Position numbers and translations under genes: made by a program
DNA from: an uncultured Prevotellaceae bacterium
Lineage (GTDB): Bacteria > Bacteroidota > Bacteroidia > Bacteroidales > Bacteroidaceae
DNA length: 64,000 nt
Assembly (NCBI GenBank): GCA_902782305.1
Contig: CACZMV010000004.1
Location: 62,001-126,000 of the forward strand
Direction of reading: 5' to 3'
In this document: piece by piece, positions 1-8,451 of the stretch
Position numbering within the stretch: position 1 is the stretch's first letter
Layout: each line of letters opens with the position of its first letter
Notes under the pieces: model-generated
What the model was told of the DNA's origin: nothing
What the model saw: only the letters and a program-made list of their open reading frames with translations
The model's database searches: none

Positions 1-845
1 GTCTTACAAGGAATACCGAGTTCAAGTGCTTCAATTTCTAGTTCACGCATAAATGCTGCCACACGCTCAGGGATAGAGCCAAAGTAGTGGTCGTCCATCT
101 GCTGGTTCTTGGCTGAGTCGTGTCCCATCAGTGTACGACCTGTCAGCAACAAGTCAGGACGGGCGGCATAAAGACCTTCGTCAACCAAGAAATACTCCTG
201 TTCCCAACCAAGGTTAGAAGTTACCTTTTTTACGGCAGGATCGAAATAATGGCAAACATCAACAGCTGCTACGTTTACAGCATGCAAGGCACGCAGCAAA
301 GGTGCCTTATAGTCAAGGGCCTCACCGCTATAAGATATAAATACGGTAGGGATACAGAGTGTATCATCGATGATGAATACAGGAGAAGTGGGATCCCATG
401 CAGAATAGCCACGAGCCTCAAAGGTAGAACGGATACCGCCAGAAGGGAACGAACTAGCATCAGGTTCCTGCTGAACGAGCAACTTTCCTGTAAACTCTTC
501 TACCATACCACCCTTACCATCGTGTTCGATGAACGAGTCGTGCTTCTCAGCAGTACCCTCGGTCAATGGCTGGAACCAGTGCGTATAGTGTGTCACACCA
601 TTTTCTGTTGCCCACTGCTTCATTCCTGCAGCTACTGCATCGGCAACCGTGCGATCCAATCGTGCACCATTGTCCATTACATCTATCATCTTCTCATAGA
701 CATCCTTCGGAAGATACTTGTACATCTTCTCACGATTAAAGACCTTTTTGCCAAAGTACTTAGCGGGTCTCTCACTGGGCGTTTTTACGTCGAGGGGCTT
801 CTTTTTGAATGCCTCACCAACAACCTGAAATCTTAAAGCTTCCAT
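1..845 (-). CDS. glnN: Glutamine synthetase type III, N-terminal part (runs off the left edge)
   Basis: Reading the minus strand from the ATG at 845 gives 281 codons beginning MEALRFQVVGEAF and continuing without a stop to base 1. The protein contains PSERPAKYFGKKVFN, THYTHWFQPLTEGTAEKHD, GGIRSTFEARGYSAWDP and EQEYFLVD. These are hallmarks of the large, roughly 720-residue type III glutamine synthetases of Bacteroidetes, which make glutamine from glutamate, ammonium and ATP in the cytoplasm. The C-terminal half lies outside the window. The gene is divergent from gltB, so the GS-GOGAT pair for ammonium assimilation shares one intergenic region. The identification rests on direct translation; the symbol follows the usual GSIII name. 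Confidence 0.93.
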   Translation of the reverse strand, partial: MEALRFQVVGEAFKKKPLDVKTPSERPAKYFGKKVFNREKMYKYLPKDVYEKMIDVMDNGARLDRTVADAVAAGMKQWATENGVTHYTHWFQPLTEGTAEKHDSFIEHDGKGGMVEEFTGKLLVQQEPDASSFPSGGIRSTFEARGYSAWDPTSPVFIIDDTLCIPTVFISYSGEALDYKAPLLRALHAVNVAAVDVCHYFDPAVKKVTSNLGWEQEYFLVDEGLYAARPDLLLTGRTLMGHDSAKNQQMDDHYFGSIPERVAAFMRELEIEALELGIPCK

Positions 846-894
846 AATCTAATTCTTTTAATGTGGTTTGCTTACAATTTGATATTTGATGGCG

Positions 895-929
895 CAAAGG
901 TACGACGTTTTGAAAAAAAGAAATGCAAA
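895..929 (-). promoter_or_regulatory. Probable promoter of glnN
   Basis: On the minus strand a TACCTTTG box (902 to 895) matches the Bacteroidetes -7 consensus TAnnTTTG, about 50 nt before the glnN ATG. The nearest TTTG-like -33 box (929 to 926) is 23 nt away, a little wider than usual. The region to 1090 is very AT-rich and shows no gene. Confidence 0.55.
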
Positions 930-1089
930 ATATCGCCTTTTTGTTTGTAAAAACATTGCAATTATGACACTTTGTAATTGTTTTAACCACAAATCGTTTC
1001 GTTTTGTTATCATTTTGACTTAAAAAGATAGCATTTCGTTACAATGTGTCAAATGTACAATTCTTTATGGATTAAAAAGTAAGCAAGTG

Positions 1090-1121
1090 TTTGTCTACCA
1101 CCTCTTATTATATTACCTTTG
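1090..1121 (+). promoter_or_regulatory. Probable promoter of gltB
   Basis: TTTG at 1090-1093 and TACCTTTG at 1114-1121 are separated by 20 nt, an excellent match to the Bacteroidetes -33/-7 promoter. It lies about 40 nt before the gltB ATG. Confidence 0.7.
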
Positions 1122-1162
1122 CAGCCAAAATCAGAAAAACTTTAAGTTAAAGTAAGGATAAT

Positions 1163-4100
1163 ATGAAATGTAAACTTCAAACGCAAAAAAAGGAGCATTT
1201 TCAGGGACTCTACCAGAGTGACTATGAGCACGACGCTTGCGGCGTGGGTATGGTAGTAAACATCCACGGAGGAAAAAGTCATGAACTAGTAGACAATGCA
1301 CTGAAGGTGCTTGAAAACATGGAACACCGTGGCGCCGAGACACGCGACAAGACCGGTGATGGTGCGGGTATCATGATACAGATACCCCACGAGTTTATTC
1401 TGTTGCAGGGCATTCCTGTGCCAGAAAAGGGCAAGTATGGTACAGGACTGGTATTCCTGCCTAAGGACGAGAAGGCGCAGCAAGAGATCCTGAGTGTGAT
1501 GATCGAGGAGATTGAGCGCGAGGGACTGACGCTGATGCATTTGCGAACTGTGCCTACTAATCCTGAGGTGCTTGGTGCGGCTGCCCGCGAAGTGGAGCCT
1601 GACATCAAGCAGATTTTTGTGACTGGTATATCGGACGAGGATGTACCAGTGTTCGAGCGTATATTATACAAGGTACGCAAGCGCATAGAAAACCGTATCG
1701 ACAACGAGGACTTCTATATCTGCTCGCTGTCGAACAAGAATATTATCTATAAGGGAATGCTGACTAGCGGACAGCTGCGCCGCTACTTCCCTGATCTGTC
1801 GAACGACTACTTCACGAGCGGATTGGCACTGGTACACTCTCGTTTTAGCACTAACACATTCCCAAAGTGGAAGTTGGCTCAGCCGTTCCGTCTGCTGGCC
1901 CACAATGGTGAGATCAACACCATTCGTGGTAACCGTGGTTGGATGAAGGCTCGCGAGAGCGTGCTTAACAGCGAAGTTCTTGGCGACATCAAGGACCTAC
2001 GCCCAATAGTACAGGACGGCATGAGCGACTCGGCCTCGTTGGATAACGTATTCGAGTTCCTGATGCTTAGCGGACTCTCATTGCCTCAGGCGATGGCCAT
2101 TCTGGTACCAGAGAGCTTTAACGACAAGAATCCTATCAGCGAGGATCTGAAAGCATTCTACGAATATCACTCTATCCTGATGGAGCCTTGGGACGGTCCT
2201 GCTGCTCTGCTGTTTAGCGATGGTCGCTATGCTGGCGGTATGCTCGACAGAAATGGTCTGCGCCCAAGCCGTTATACCATTACAAAGAGCGGTATGATGG
2301 TGGTAGCCAGTGAGGTTGGCGTGATGGACTTCGAGCCAAGCGATGTTGTATCGAAGGGTCGTCTGCAGCCAGGAAAGATTCTGCTGATTGACACCCAGGA
2401 GGGTAAGATATACTACGACGGCGAGATTAAGGAGAAGCTGGCTAAGGCTCATCCTTATCGCGAGTGGCTGAACGAGAATCGTGTACAGCTAGAGAAGTTG
2501 AAGAGCGGGCGTAAGGTGGACAACGGCGTGAGCGATCTCAACGCCAAGTTGGTGACCTTCGGATTTGGTCAGGAGGATATCGACAAGACCATTATCCCTA
2601 TGGCCACAGCAGGACAGGAGCCTGTAGCTGCCATGGGTAACGACACCCCGCTGGCTGTTATCAGCGACCGTCCACAGGTACTGTTCAACTACTTTCGTCA
2701 GCAGTTTGCACAGGTTACCAACCCTGCCATCGACCCTATCCGCGAGGAGCTCGTGATGAGTCTCACGGAGTACATCGGTGCCGTAGGTACCAACATCCTG
2801 ACACCCGATGCATCGAACTGTAAGATGGTGCGCCTGCCACAACCTGTTTTGACCAACACACAACTTGATATATTATGTAACATCCGCTATAAGGGCTTTA
2901 ACACCAAGAAGTTGCCTATCGTGTTTGAGATGGCAAAAGGTGAGGAAGGCTTGCGCCAGGCGCTTGACGACCTGTGCCATCAGGCCGAAGCCAGTGTAGA
3001 CGAGGGTGTAAACTACATTATTCTGAGCGACCGCGACCTGGACGAGACGCACGCCGCCATCCCATCGCTGTTGGCTGTTTCAGCCGTTCACCACTACCTA
3101 ATTAGCGTAGGTAAGCGTGTGCAAACAGCCCTGATCGTTGAGAGCGGTGAGATTCGCGAGGTGATGCACGCCGCCCTGCTGCTGGGCTACGGTGCCAGTG
3201 CCCTGTGTCCTTACATGACGTTTGCTGTGCTGGATGACCTGGTAAAGAAAGGAAAGATTCAGGAGGAGTACGCTACTGCCGAGAAGAACTACATTAAGGC
3301 GGTGGACAAGGGCCTGAAGAAGATTATGTCGAAGATGGGTATCTCGACCATCCGCTCTTATCGCGGTGCGAAGATTTTCGAGAGCATCGGACTGAGCGAA
3401 GACCTGCTGCGCCGCTACTTCGGTACCGAGGTGAGCACCATTGGTGGTGTGGGTCTGAAGGAGATTGCCCGCGATGCTATCGCACTTCACGAGGCTGCCA
3501 GGGAGCAGACATTGCTGCAGAATCAAGGTCAGTTTGCTTGGCGCAAGGATGGTATCAAGCATGCCTGGAACCCAGAGACCATCGCTAAGTTGCAGTTGGC
3601 CACCCGTCAGGGCAACTACGATAAGTTTAAGGATTGGGCAAAGATTGTTGACGAGAAGGAGAGCCCCATCTTTATCCGCGACTTCTTTGGATTTAAGAAG
3701 GCTGCTAAGCCAACCCCAATCGACGAGGTGGAGCCTGTTGAGAGCATCGTTAAACATTTTGTAACAGGTGCTATGTCATTTGGCGCTTTGAGCATTGAGG
3801 CCCACGAGGCTTTGGCACTAGCCATGAACAAACTAGGTGCACGCAGTAACACTGGTGAGGGTGGTGAAGACAATGCCCGCTATCACTCAGAGGTTGATGG
3901 TGTTAGCCTGAGCTCAAAGACCAAGCAGATTGCATCTGGCCGTTTCGGTGTAACCGCCGAGTATCTGGTGAATGCCGAAGAAATACAGATTAAGGTTGCA
4001 CAGGGTGCCAAGCCTGGTGAGGGTGGACAATTGCCTGGCTTCAAGGTTAACGAGATTATCGCTAAGACGCGTAACGCTATCCCTGGCATCTCGTTGATTT

Positions 4101-5665
4101 CGCCTCCACCGCATCACGATATCTACAGTATCGAGGACCTGGCACAGCTCATCTTCGACCTGAAGAATATCAACCCAACAGCTGCCGTAAGCGTAAAGCT
4201 GGTAGCCGAGAGCGGTGTAGGAACCATTGCCGCTGGTGTGGCTAAGGCCAAGGCCGACCTCATCGTTATCTCTGGTGCCGAAGGTGGTACTGGTGCATCG
4301 CCTGCATCAAGTATGCGATTCGCAGGAATCTCGCCAGAAATCGGACTGGCTGAGACACAGCAGACACTGGTGATGAACGGCCTGCGAAACCAGGTTCGCC
4401 TGCAGACCGATGGACAGCTGAAGACTGCCAAAGACGTCATCATCATGGCTATGTTGGGAGCCGACGAGTTCTCGTTTGGTACACTGCCCCTGATTGTACT
4501 GGGCTGCGTAATGATGCGTAAGTGTAATACCAATACCTGTCCGATGGGTGTGGCTACCCAGAATCCAGAACTGCGTAAGCACTTCGAGGGAAGAGCAGAG
4601 TACGTGGTGAACTTCTTCACCTTCCTGGCTGAGCAGGTTCGCGAATACCTCAGTGAGATTGGTGTTCACAGTCTTAAGGAGATTATTGGTCACACAGAGC
4701 TTATCGAGGTTGACACTACCAACGCTACTGATAAGCAGAAGACCATCGACTTTGCACGTCTGCTGCACAAGCCTGAGACAGACAAGGCTCTCTACTGGGA
4801 TCGTGGTGCATTTACAAAGGTTAGCGGCGTGAAGGATGAGGAGATAATCAAGGCTGCTCAGAAAGCTATCGATAGTCAGGAGGAGATAACACTCGACTAT
4901 GCTATCAAGAATACCGACCGCGCCGTGGGTACCATGCTGAGTGGTGCGATTGCCCAGAAGTACGGTGAGGAAGGACTGCCCGACGGAACCATCAAGATTA
5001 AGTTCAAGGGCTCGGCAGGTCAGAGTTTTGGCGCCTTTGCCGTTCGCGGACTGGACCTGCGCCTCGAAGGCGAGACCAACGACTATTTCGGAAAGGGTCT
5101 CTCTGGTGGTCGCATCTCTATTCTGCCTCCAGCCCGTCGCAGCGACGAGTTTAAGGCCGAGGAGAATATCATCGCTGGTAACACAGGTCTCTATGGCGCC
5201 ACCTCAGGTGAGCTCTATATTAATGGTAAGGTAGGCGAGCGCTTCGGAGTGCGTAACTCGGGTGCCATCGCTGTGATTGAGGGTGCAGGCGACCACTGCT
5301 GCGAGTACATGACTGGCGGACGTGTGGTAGTGCTGGGCAAAACAGGACGCAACTTTGCCGCTGGTATGAGTGGTGGTGTGGCATACGTCTACGACCCTGA
5401 CCACACCTTCGACTACTTCTGCAATATGGATATGGTTGAACTCTCGCTGGTAGAGGACTCAGTTTCGCGCAAGGAGTTGCTGGAACTCATCCGCCAGCAT
5501 TACCTGCATACGGGTTCGACCCTCGCAGGTCGTATGCTCGACGACTGGCACCGCTACATCGAGGACTTCATCCAGGTAGTGCCTATCGAATACAAACGCG
5601 TACTCGAGGAAGAAAAGATGGCGAGACTGCACGAGAAGATTGCCGACATACAACGGGATTATTAA
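1163..5665 (+). CDS. gltB: Glutamate synthase, large subunit
   Basis: A full-length protein of 1500 residues that transfers the glutamine amide to 2-oxoglutarate, giving two glutamates. Cys26 in DACGVGMV is the expected N-terminal nucleophile of the class II amidotransferase domain, so a short propeptide must be removed. The central and FMN-binding synthase domains follow, with GGEGGEDNARYHSE and APGEGGQLPG-like motifs. Cys1115, Cys1121 and Cys1126 (C-x5-C-x4-C) would hold the [3Fe-4S] cluster. The C-terminal glycine-rich beta-helix (GXXGXG repeats) is intact. It is followed after 88 nt by a damaged gltD. It appears complete, and electrons would normally come from GltD. Confidence 0.97.
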   Translation: MKCKLQTQKKEHFQGLYQSDYEHDACGVGMVVNIHGGKSHELVDNALKVLENMEHRGAETRDKTGDGAGIMIQIPHEFILLQGIPVPEKGKYGTGLVFLPKDEKAQQEILSVMIEEIEREGLTLMHLRTVPTNPEVLGAAAREVEPDIKQIFVTGISDEDVPVFERILYKVRKRIENRIDNEDFYICSLSNKNIIYKGMLTSGQLRRYFPDLSNDYFTSGLALVHSRFSTNTFPKWKLAQPFRLLAHNGEINTIRGNRGWMKARESVLNSEVLGDIKDLRPIVQDGMSDSASLDNVFEFLMLSGLSLPQAMAILVPESFNDKNPISEDLKAFYEYHSILMEPWDGPAALLFSDGRYAGGMLDRNGLRPSRYTITKSGMMVVASEVGVMDFEPSDVVSKGRLQPGKILLIDTQEGKIYYDGEIKEKLAKAHPYREWLNENRVQLEKLKSGRKVDNGVSDLNAKLVTFGFGQEDIDKTIIPMATAGQEPVAAMGNDTPLAVISDRPQVLFNYFRQQFAQVTNPAIDPIREELVMSLTEYIGAVGTNILTPDASNCKMVRLPQPVLTNTQLDILCNIRYKGFNTKKLPIVFEMAKGEEGLRQALDDLCHQAEASVDEGVNYIILSDRDLDETHAAIPSLLAVSAVHHYLISVGKRVQTALIVESGEIREVMHAALLLGYGASALCPYMTFAVLDDLVKKGKIQEEYATAEKNYIKAVDKGLKKIMSKMGISTIRSYRGAKIFESIGLSEDLLRRYFGTEVSTIGGVGLKEIARDAIALHEAAREQTLLQNQGQFAWRKDGIKHAWNPETIAKLQLATRQGNYDKFKDWAKIVDEKESPIFIRDFFGFKKAAKPTPIDEVEPVESIVKHFVTGAMSFGALSIEAHEALALAMNKLGARSNTGEGGEDNARYHSEVDGVSLSSKTKQIASGRFGVTAEYLVNAEEIQIKVAQGAKPGEGGQLPGFKVNEIIAKTRNAIPGISLISPPPHHDIYSIEDLAQLIFDLKNINPTAAVSVKLVAESGVGTIAAGVAKAKADLIVISGAEGGTGASPASSMRFAGISPEIGLAETQQTLVMNGLRNQVRLQTDGQLKTAKDVIIMAMLGADEFSFGTLPLIVLGCVMMRKCNTNTCPMGVATQNPELRKHFEGRAEYVVNFFTFLAEQVREYLSEIGVHSLKEIIGHTELIEVDTTNATDKQKTIDFARLLHKPETDKALYWDRGAFTKVSGVKDEEIIKAAQKAIDSQEEITLDYAIKNTDRAVGTMLSGAIAQKYGEEGLPDGTIKIKFKGSAGQSFGAFAVRGLDLRLEGETNDYFGKGLSGGRISILPPARRSDEFKAEENIIAGNTGLYGATSGELYINGKVGERFGVRNSGAIAVIEGAGDHCCEYMTGGRVVVLGKTGRNFAAGMSGGVAYVYDPDHTFDYFCNMDMVELSLVEDSVSRKELLELIRQHYLHTGSTLAGRMLDDWHRYIEDFIQVVPIEYKRVLEEEKMARLHEKIADIQRDY

Positions 5666-5667
5666 CT

Positions 5668-5735
5668 GAACACGAAGATACTAAGATACGAAGGTCTTCG
5701 CGAATAAAACTTCATTTCTTCGTTTCTTCGTGTTC
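5668..5735. repeat. Imperfect inverted repeat between gltB and gltD
   Basis: GAACACGAAGA at the left and TCTTCGTGTTC at the right are exact complements. Further purine-rich ACGAAG blocks lie inside, so the whole spacer can fold. The position right after the gltB stop could act as an mRNA processing or attenuation structure, or it may be a dispersed intergenic repeat; the sequence alone does not decide. Confidence 0.55.
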
Positions 5736-5753
5736 CATTAAATAAATAGAAAA

Positions 5754-7059
5754 ATGGGAAATCCAAAAGCATTTTTAGAGATACACCGCCAGGAGGCGGG
5801 TTACCGTCCGATTCACGATAGAATCCACGATTTTGGCGAGGTAGAGCAGACGCGGCGTGCCATTCTGTCACTGGGCTTGTCCGCTGGGCAACAAAGCACC
5901 AGAATGGAACGATGCCCTATACAAAGGCGATTATGAACTGGCTTATCGCCTGCTGAACAGCACCAACCCCTTCCCTGAGTTCACAGGTCGTATCTGTCCT
6001 GCATTGTGCGAGAAGGCCTGTGTACTGAACCGTTTTAACCACGAGCCAACCACCAACCGCGAGGACGAGGCTGCTATCACAGAGATGGCCTTCCAGGAGG
6101 GATTTATCACTCCTCATACAGACATCGTTCGTAATGGTAAGAAGGTGGCCGTTATTGGTGCTGGTCCTGCCGGACTTGCTGCAGCTAACGACCTGAACCT
6201 GAAGGGCTATCAGGTAACAGTATTCGAGAAAAACGAAGCCGCAGGCGGATTGCTACGATATGGTATCCCCAACTTCAAACTCAATAAGGCCGTCATCGAT
6301 CGTCGTATCGCCCTGCTGGAGCAGGAGGGCATCGAGTTTAAGTATGGCGAGGCTGTAGAGATGAACGATGCATTTGCTAAGCAGTTTGATGCTGTAGTGA
6401 TATCTACAGGTACTCCTACTGCCCGCGATCTTAAGGCCCCTGGCCGCGAACTCAAGGGCGTACACTTTGCTCTCGAAATGCTGTCGCAGCAGAATCGAGT
6501 ACTGGCAGGAATGGAATTCTCTAAGGATGAGCGCGTAACCGCCAAGGGCAAGGATGTGCTGGTAATCGGTGGTGGTGATACAGGTTCTGACTGTATCGGA
6601 ACAGCCCATCGTCAGGGTTGCAAGAGTGTAACACAGATAGAGATTATGCCTAAGCCTGTTGAGGGGCCAGAGGATCCTCAGAACCCATGGCCAAATTGGC
6701 CTCGCACACTCAAGACTACATCTAGTCACGAGGAAGGTTGCACACGCCGCTGGAACATCAACGCCCTGGAGTTCTTGGGCGAAAACGGCAAGCTTACAGG
6801 AGTAAAGGTTCAGGAAATAGACTGGAAACCAAACCCCGAAGGCGGTCGCCCCATCATGGTTGAAAAGGGCAAGCCCGAAATCATCAAGGCCGAACTGGTA
6901 GTGCTGGCCATGGGATTCCTGAAGCCTGAGCATCCTCAGTATGCTGAGAACGTATTTGTATGTGGCGATGCTGCTAATGGTGCCAGTCTCGTGGTGCGTG
7001 CTATGGCTAGCAGCAAACAGACAGCCGCAAAGGTAGACGCCTATCTCCAACACAAATAG
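5754..7059 (+). pseudogene. gltD: Glutamate synthase small subunit, disrupted by an internal frameshifting deletion
   Basis: The N-terminus (MGNPKAFLEIHRQEAGYRP...GEVEQT) is read in one frame from 5754, and the rest (VPFCHWACPLGNKAPEWND onward to 7059) is read in another frame entered near 5850-5857. Family members have about 15 more residues here, including the first two cysteines of the CxxCGVPxC iron-sulphur motif. So roughly 45-50 nt, not a multiple of three, appear to be missing. Downstream the protein is well preserved, with an FAD site (VIGAGPAGLAAAN), an NADP site (GGGDTGSDC) and a normal C-terminus. The first frame ends at 5936. The GTG at 5857 has no obvious initiation signal. The gene is either a recent pseudogene or an assembly error in an otherwise normal gltBD operon. 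Confidence 0.85.
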
Positions 7060-7080
7060 ACTTTAGTTCCATTTTTAGAA

Positions 7081-7116
7081 AATCCCTGTTTTCAATACGG
7101 AATTCAGGGATTTTTT
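7081..7116 (+). terminator. Intrinsic terminator after gltD
   Basis: AATCCCTG (7081-7088) pairs perfectly with CAGGGATT (7105-7112), and the stem runs into a T tract (7111-7116). It ends the gltBD transcript and lies immediately before the promoter box of the next gene. Confidence 0.75.
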
Positions 7117-7118
7117 CT

Positions 7119-7126
7119 TATCTTTG
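7119..7126 (+). promoter_or_regulatory. -7 promoter box of the uracil-DNA-glycosylase-like gene
   Basis: TATCTTTG matches TAnnTTTG, 25 nt before the ATG at 7151. No clear TTTG is seen 20 nt upstream, where the gltD terminator lies. Confidence 0.55.
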
Positions 7127-7150
7127 CTCCCAAATTACGAAGGAGAAACG

Positions 7151-7765
7151 ATGACTTCCTACTTGAATACAGAGAATATTGCCCGTAGTAAGGATGGTGT
7201 AGAATATCATCCGCTACGACCTTTTCTGCCTGAGAATGCGAAAGTACTGTTCTTGGGCAGCTTTCCGCCTCAGCGTAAGCGTTGGTGCATGGATTTTTAT
7301 TATCCGAACTTCATCAACGACCACTGGCGCATTGAGGGACAGATATTCTTTGGAGATAAGAATCATTTCGTTGACTTGGAGACCAAGCGTTTTAAGATTG
7401 ACGAGATTGTGGCCTTCTGCCAAGAGAAGGGCCTTGCTTTCTTCGATACCTCAACGGCTATCCGTCGCTTGCAGGACAATGCCTCCGACAAATTTCTCGA
7501 GGTCGTGGAACCTACCAACATTCATGCCCTATTGGAGCAACTGCCCCACTGCAAGGCCATTGTCACCACGGGCGAGAAAGCCACAGAGACTATCTGTGCC
7601 TCGCTCGGCATCCCAGAAATTCCTAAGGTAAACACCTCCGTTCTCATCCCTCATCCGTCTTCCATCAGCTTGTGGCGTCTCCCTTCTTCCTCACGCGCCT
7701 ATCCTTTGGCATTCGACAAGAAGGTAGAAGCCTATCGGCAAATGTTTTCCTCTATTTACAAATAA
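7151..7765 (+). CDS. Uracil-DNA glycosylase superfamily protein
   Basis: A 204-residue cytoplasmic protein. VLFLGSFPPQRKRWCMDFYYPN near residues 30-52 resembles the first active-site motif (GxxPP/GSFPP) of uracil-DNA-glycosylase-fold enzymes. LIPHPSS near residue 170 resembles the second motif (HPS). Proteins of this type excise damaged or deaminated bases. Exact specificity cannot be told from sequence. The ATG at 7151 is preferred over upstream TTG codons because AAGGAG lies 8 nt before it and the promoter box at 7119-7126 would otherwise be inside the gene. It stands alone between the gltD terminator and a convergent rnhB. Confidence 0.75.
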   Translation: MTSYLNTENIARSKDGVEYHPLRPFLPENAKVLFLGSFPPQRKRWCMDFYYPNFINDHWRIEGQIFFGDKNHFVDLETKRFKIDEIVAFCQEKGLAFFDTSTAIRRLQDNASDKFLEVVEPTNIHALLEQLPHCKAIVTTGEKATETICASLGIPEIPKVNTSVLIPHPSSISLWRLPSSSRAYPLAFDKKVEAYRQMFSSIYK

Positions 7766-7807
7766 TACCGTTAAGAGCCAGACCTACACCTAGGATGTAG
7801 ATGCTAT

Positions 7808-8440
7808 TCAAAAGTCGAATGAAAGCTGTCCGTCGCCTAAGAGGTTATAGCTCTTGCGATGATAAGGGGTGATGCCATATTGCTTGATGGCCTCACGATG
7901 CTTCTTGGTGGGATAGCCTTTGTTCGAGAGCCAATCGTATTGCGGATACTCCTGTGCCAACTGGTTCATATAATCGTCACGATAGGTCTTGGCAAGGATA
8001 CTTGCTGCTGCAATAGAAAGGTATTTGCCATCACCCTTGACAATGGTGGTGTGGGGAAGGGTTATTGGTTCACGGTTATTACTTATTGGTTCACGATAGG
8101 GCTTAAAGCGATTGCCATCCACTATAATGGCTTCCGGGCGTACCTTCAGCTGGTCAAGGGCCCGATGCATGGCAAGGATGGAAGCATTGAGGATATTTAT
8201 CTTGTCTATCTCCTCTGGGGTAACAATGCCTACTGCCCATGCAATAGCATCGCGCTGGATGATGTCGCGAAGCTGGTATCGTTTCTTTTCTGTCAATTGC
8301 TTCGAATCGTTTAATAATTCGTTCTGGTAATTCTCTGGCAGGATGACAGCTGCTGCATAGACACTGCCTGCCAAGCAACCACGACCAGCCTCATCGCAAC
8401 CAGCTTCTATCTTTCCCTGATAATAATGACTTGCAAGCAT
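7808..8440 (-). CDS. rnhB: Ribonuclease HII
   Basis: A 210-residue protein that nicks the RNA strand of RNA-DNA hybrids and removes misincorporated ribonucleotides. The N-terminal GCDEAGRGCLAGSVYAAAVILP holds the DEAGRG metal-binding motif. IIVDGN and the later STILAKTYRD-type block (AAASILAKTYRDDYM) complete the active-site region. The length is normal. It starts 11 nt after the upstream phosphatase gene on the same strand, so the two are probably co-transcribed. Confidence 0.95.
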   Translation of the reverse strand: MLASHYYQGKIEAGCDEAGRGCLAGSVYAAAVILPENYQNELLNDSKQLTEKKRYQLRDIIQRDAIAWAVGIVTPEEIDKINILNASILAMHRALDQLKVRPEAIIVDGNRFKPYREPISNNREPITLPHTTIVKGDGKYLSIAAASILAKTYRDDYMNQLAQEYPQYDWLSNKGYPTKKHREAIKQYGITPYHRKSYNLLGDGQLSFDF

Positions 8441-8451
8441 AACGGATTCAG

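Noticed and set aside
120-836. 238-codon plus-strand frame at the left edge
   Set aside because: Shadow of glnN, which is clearly coded on the other strand.
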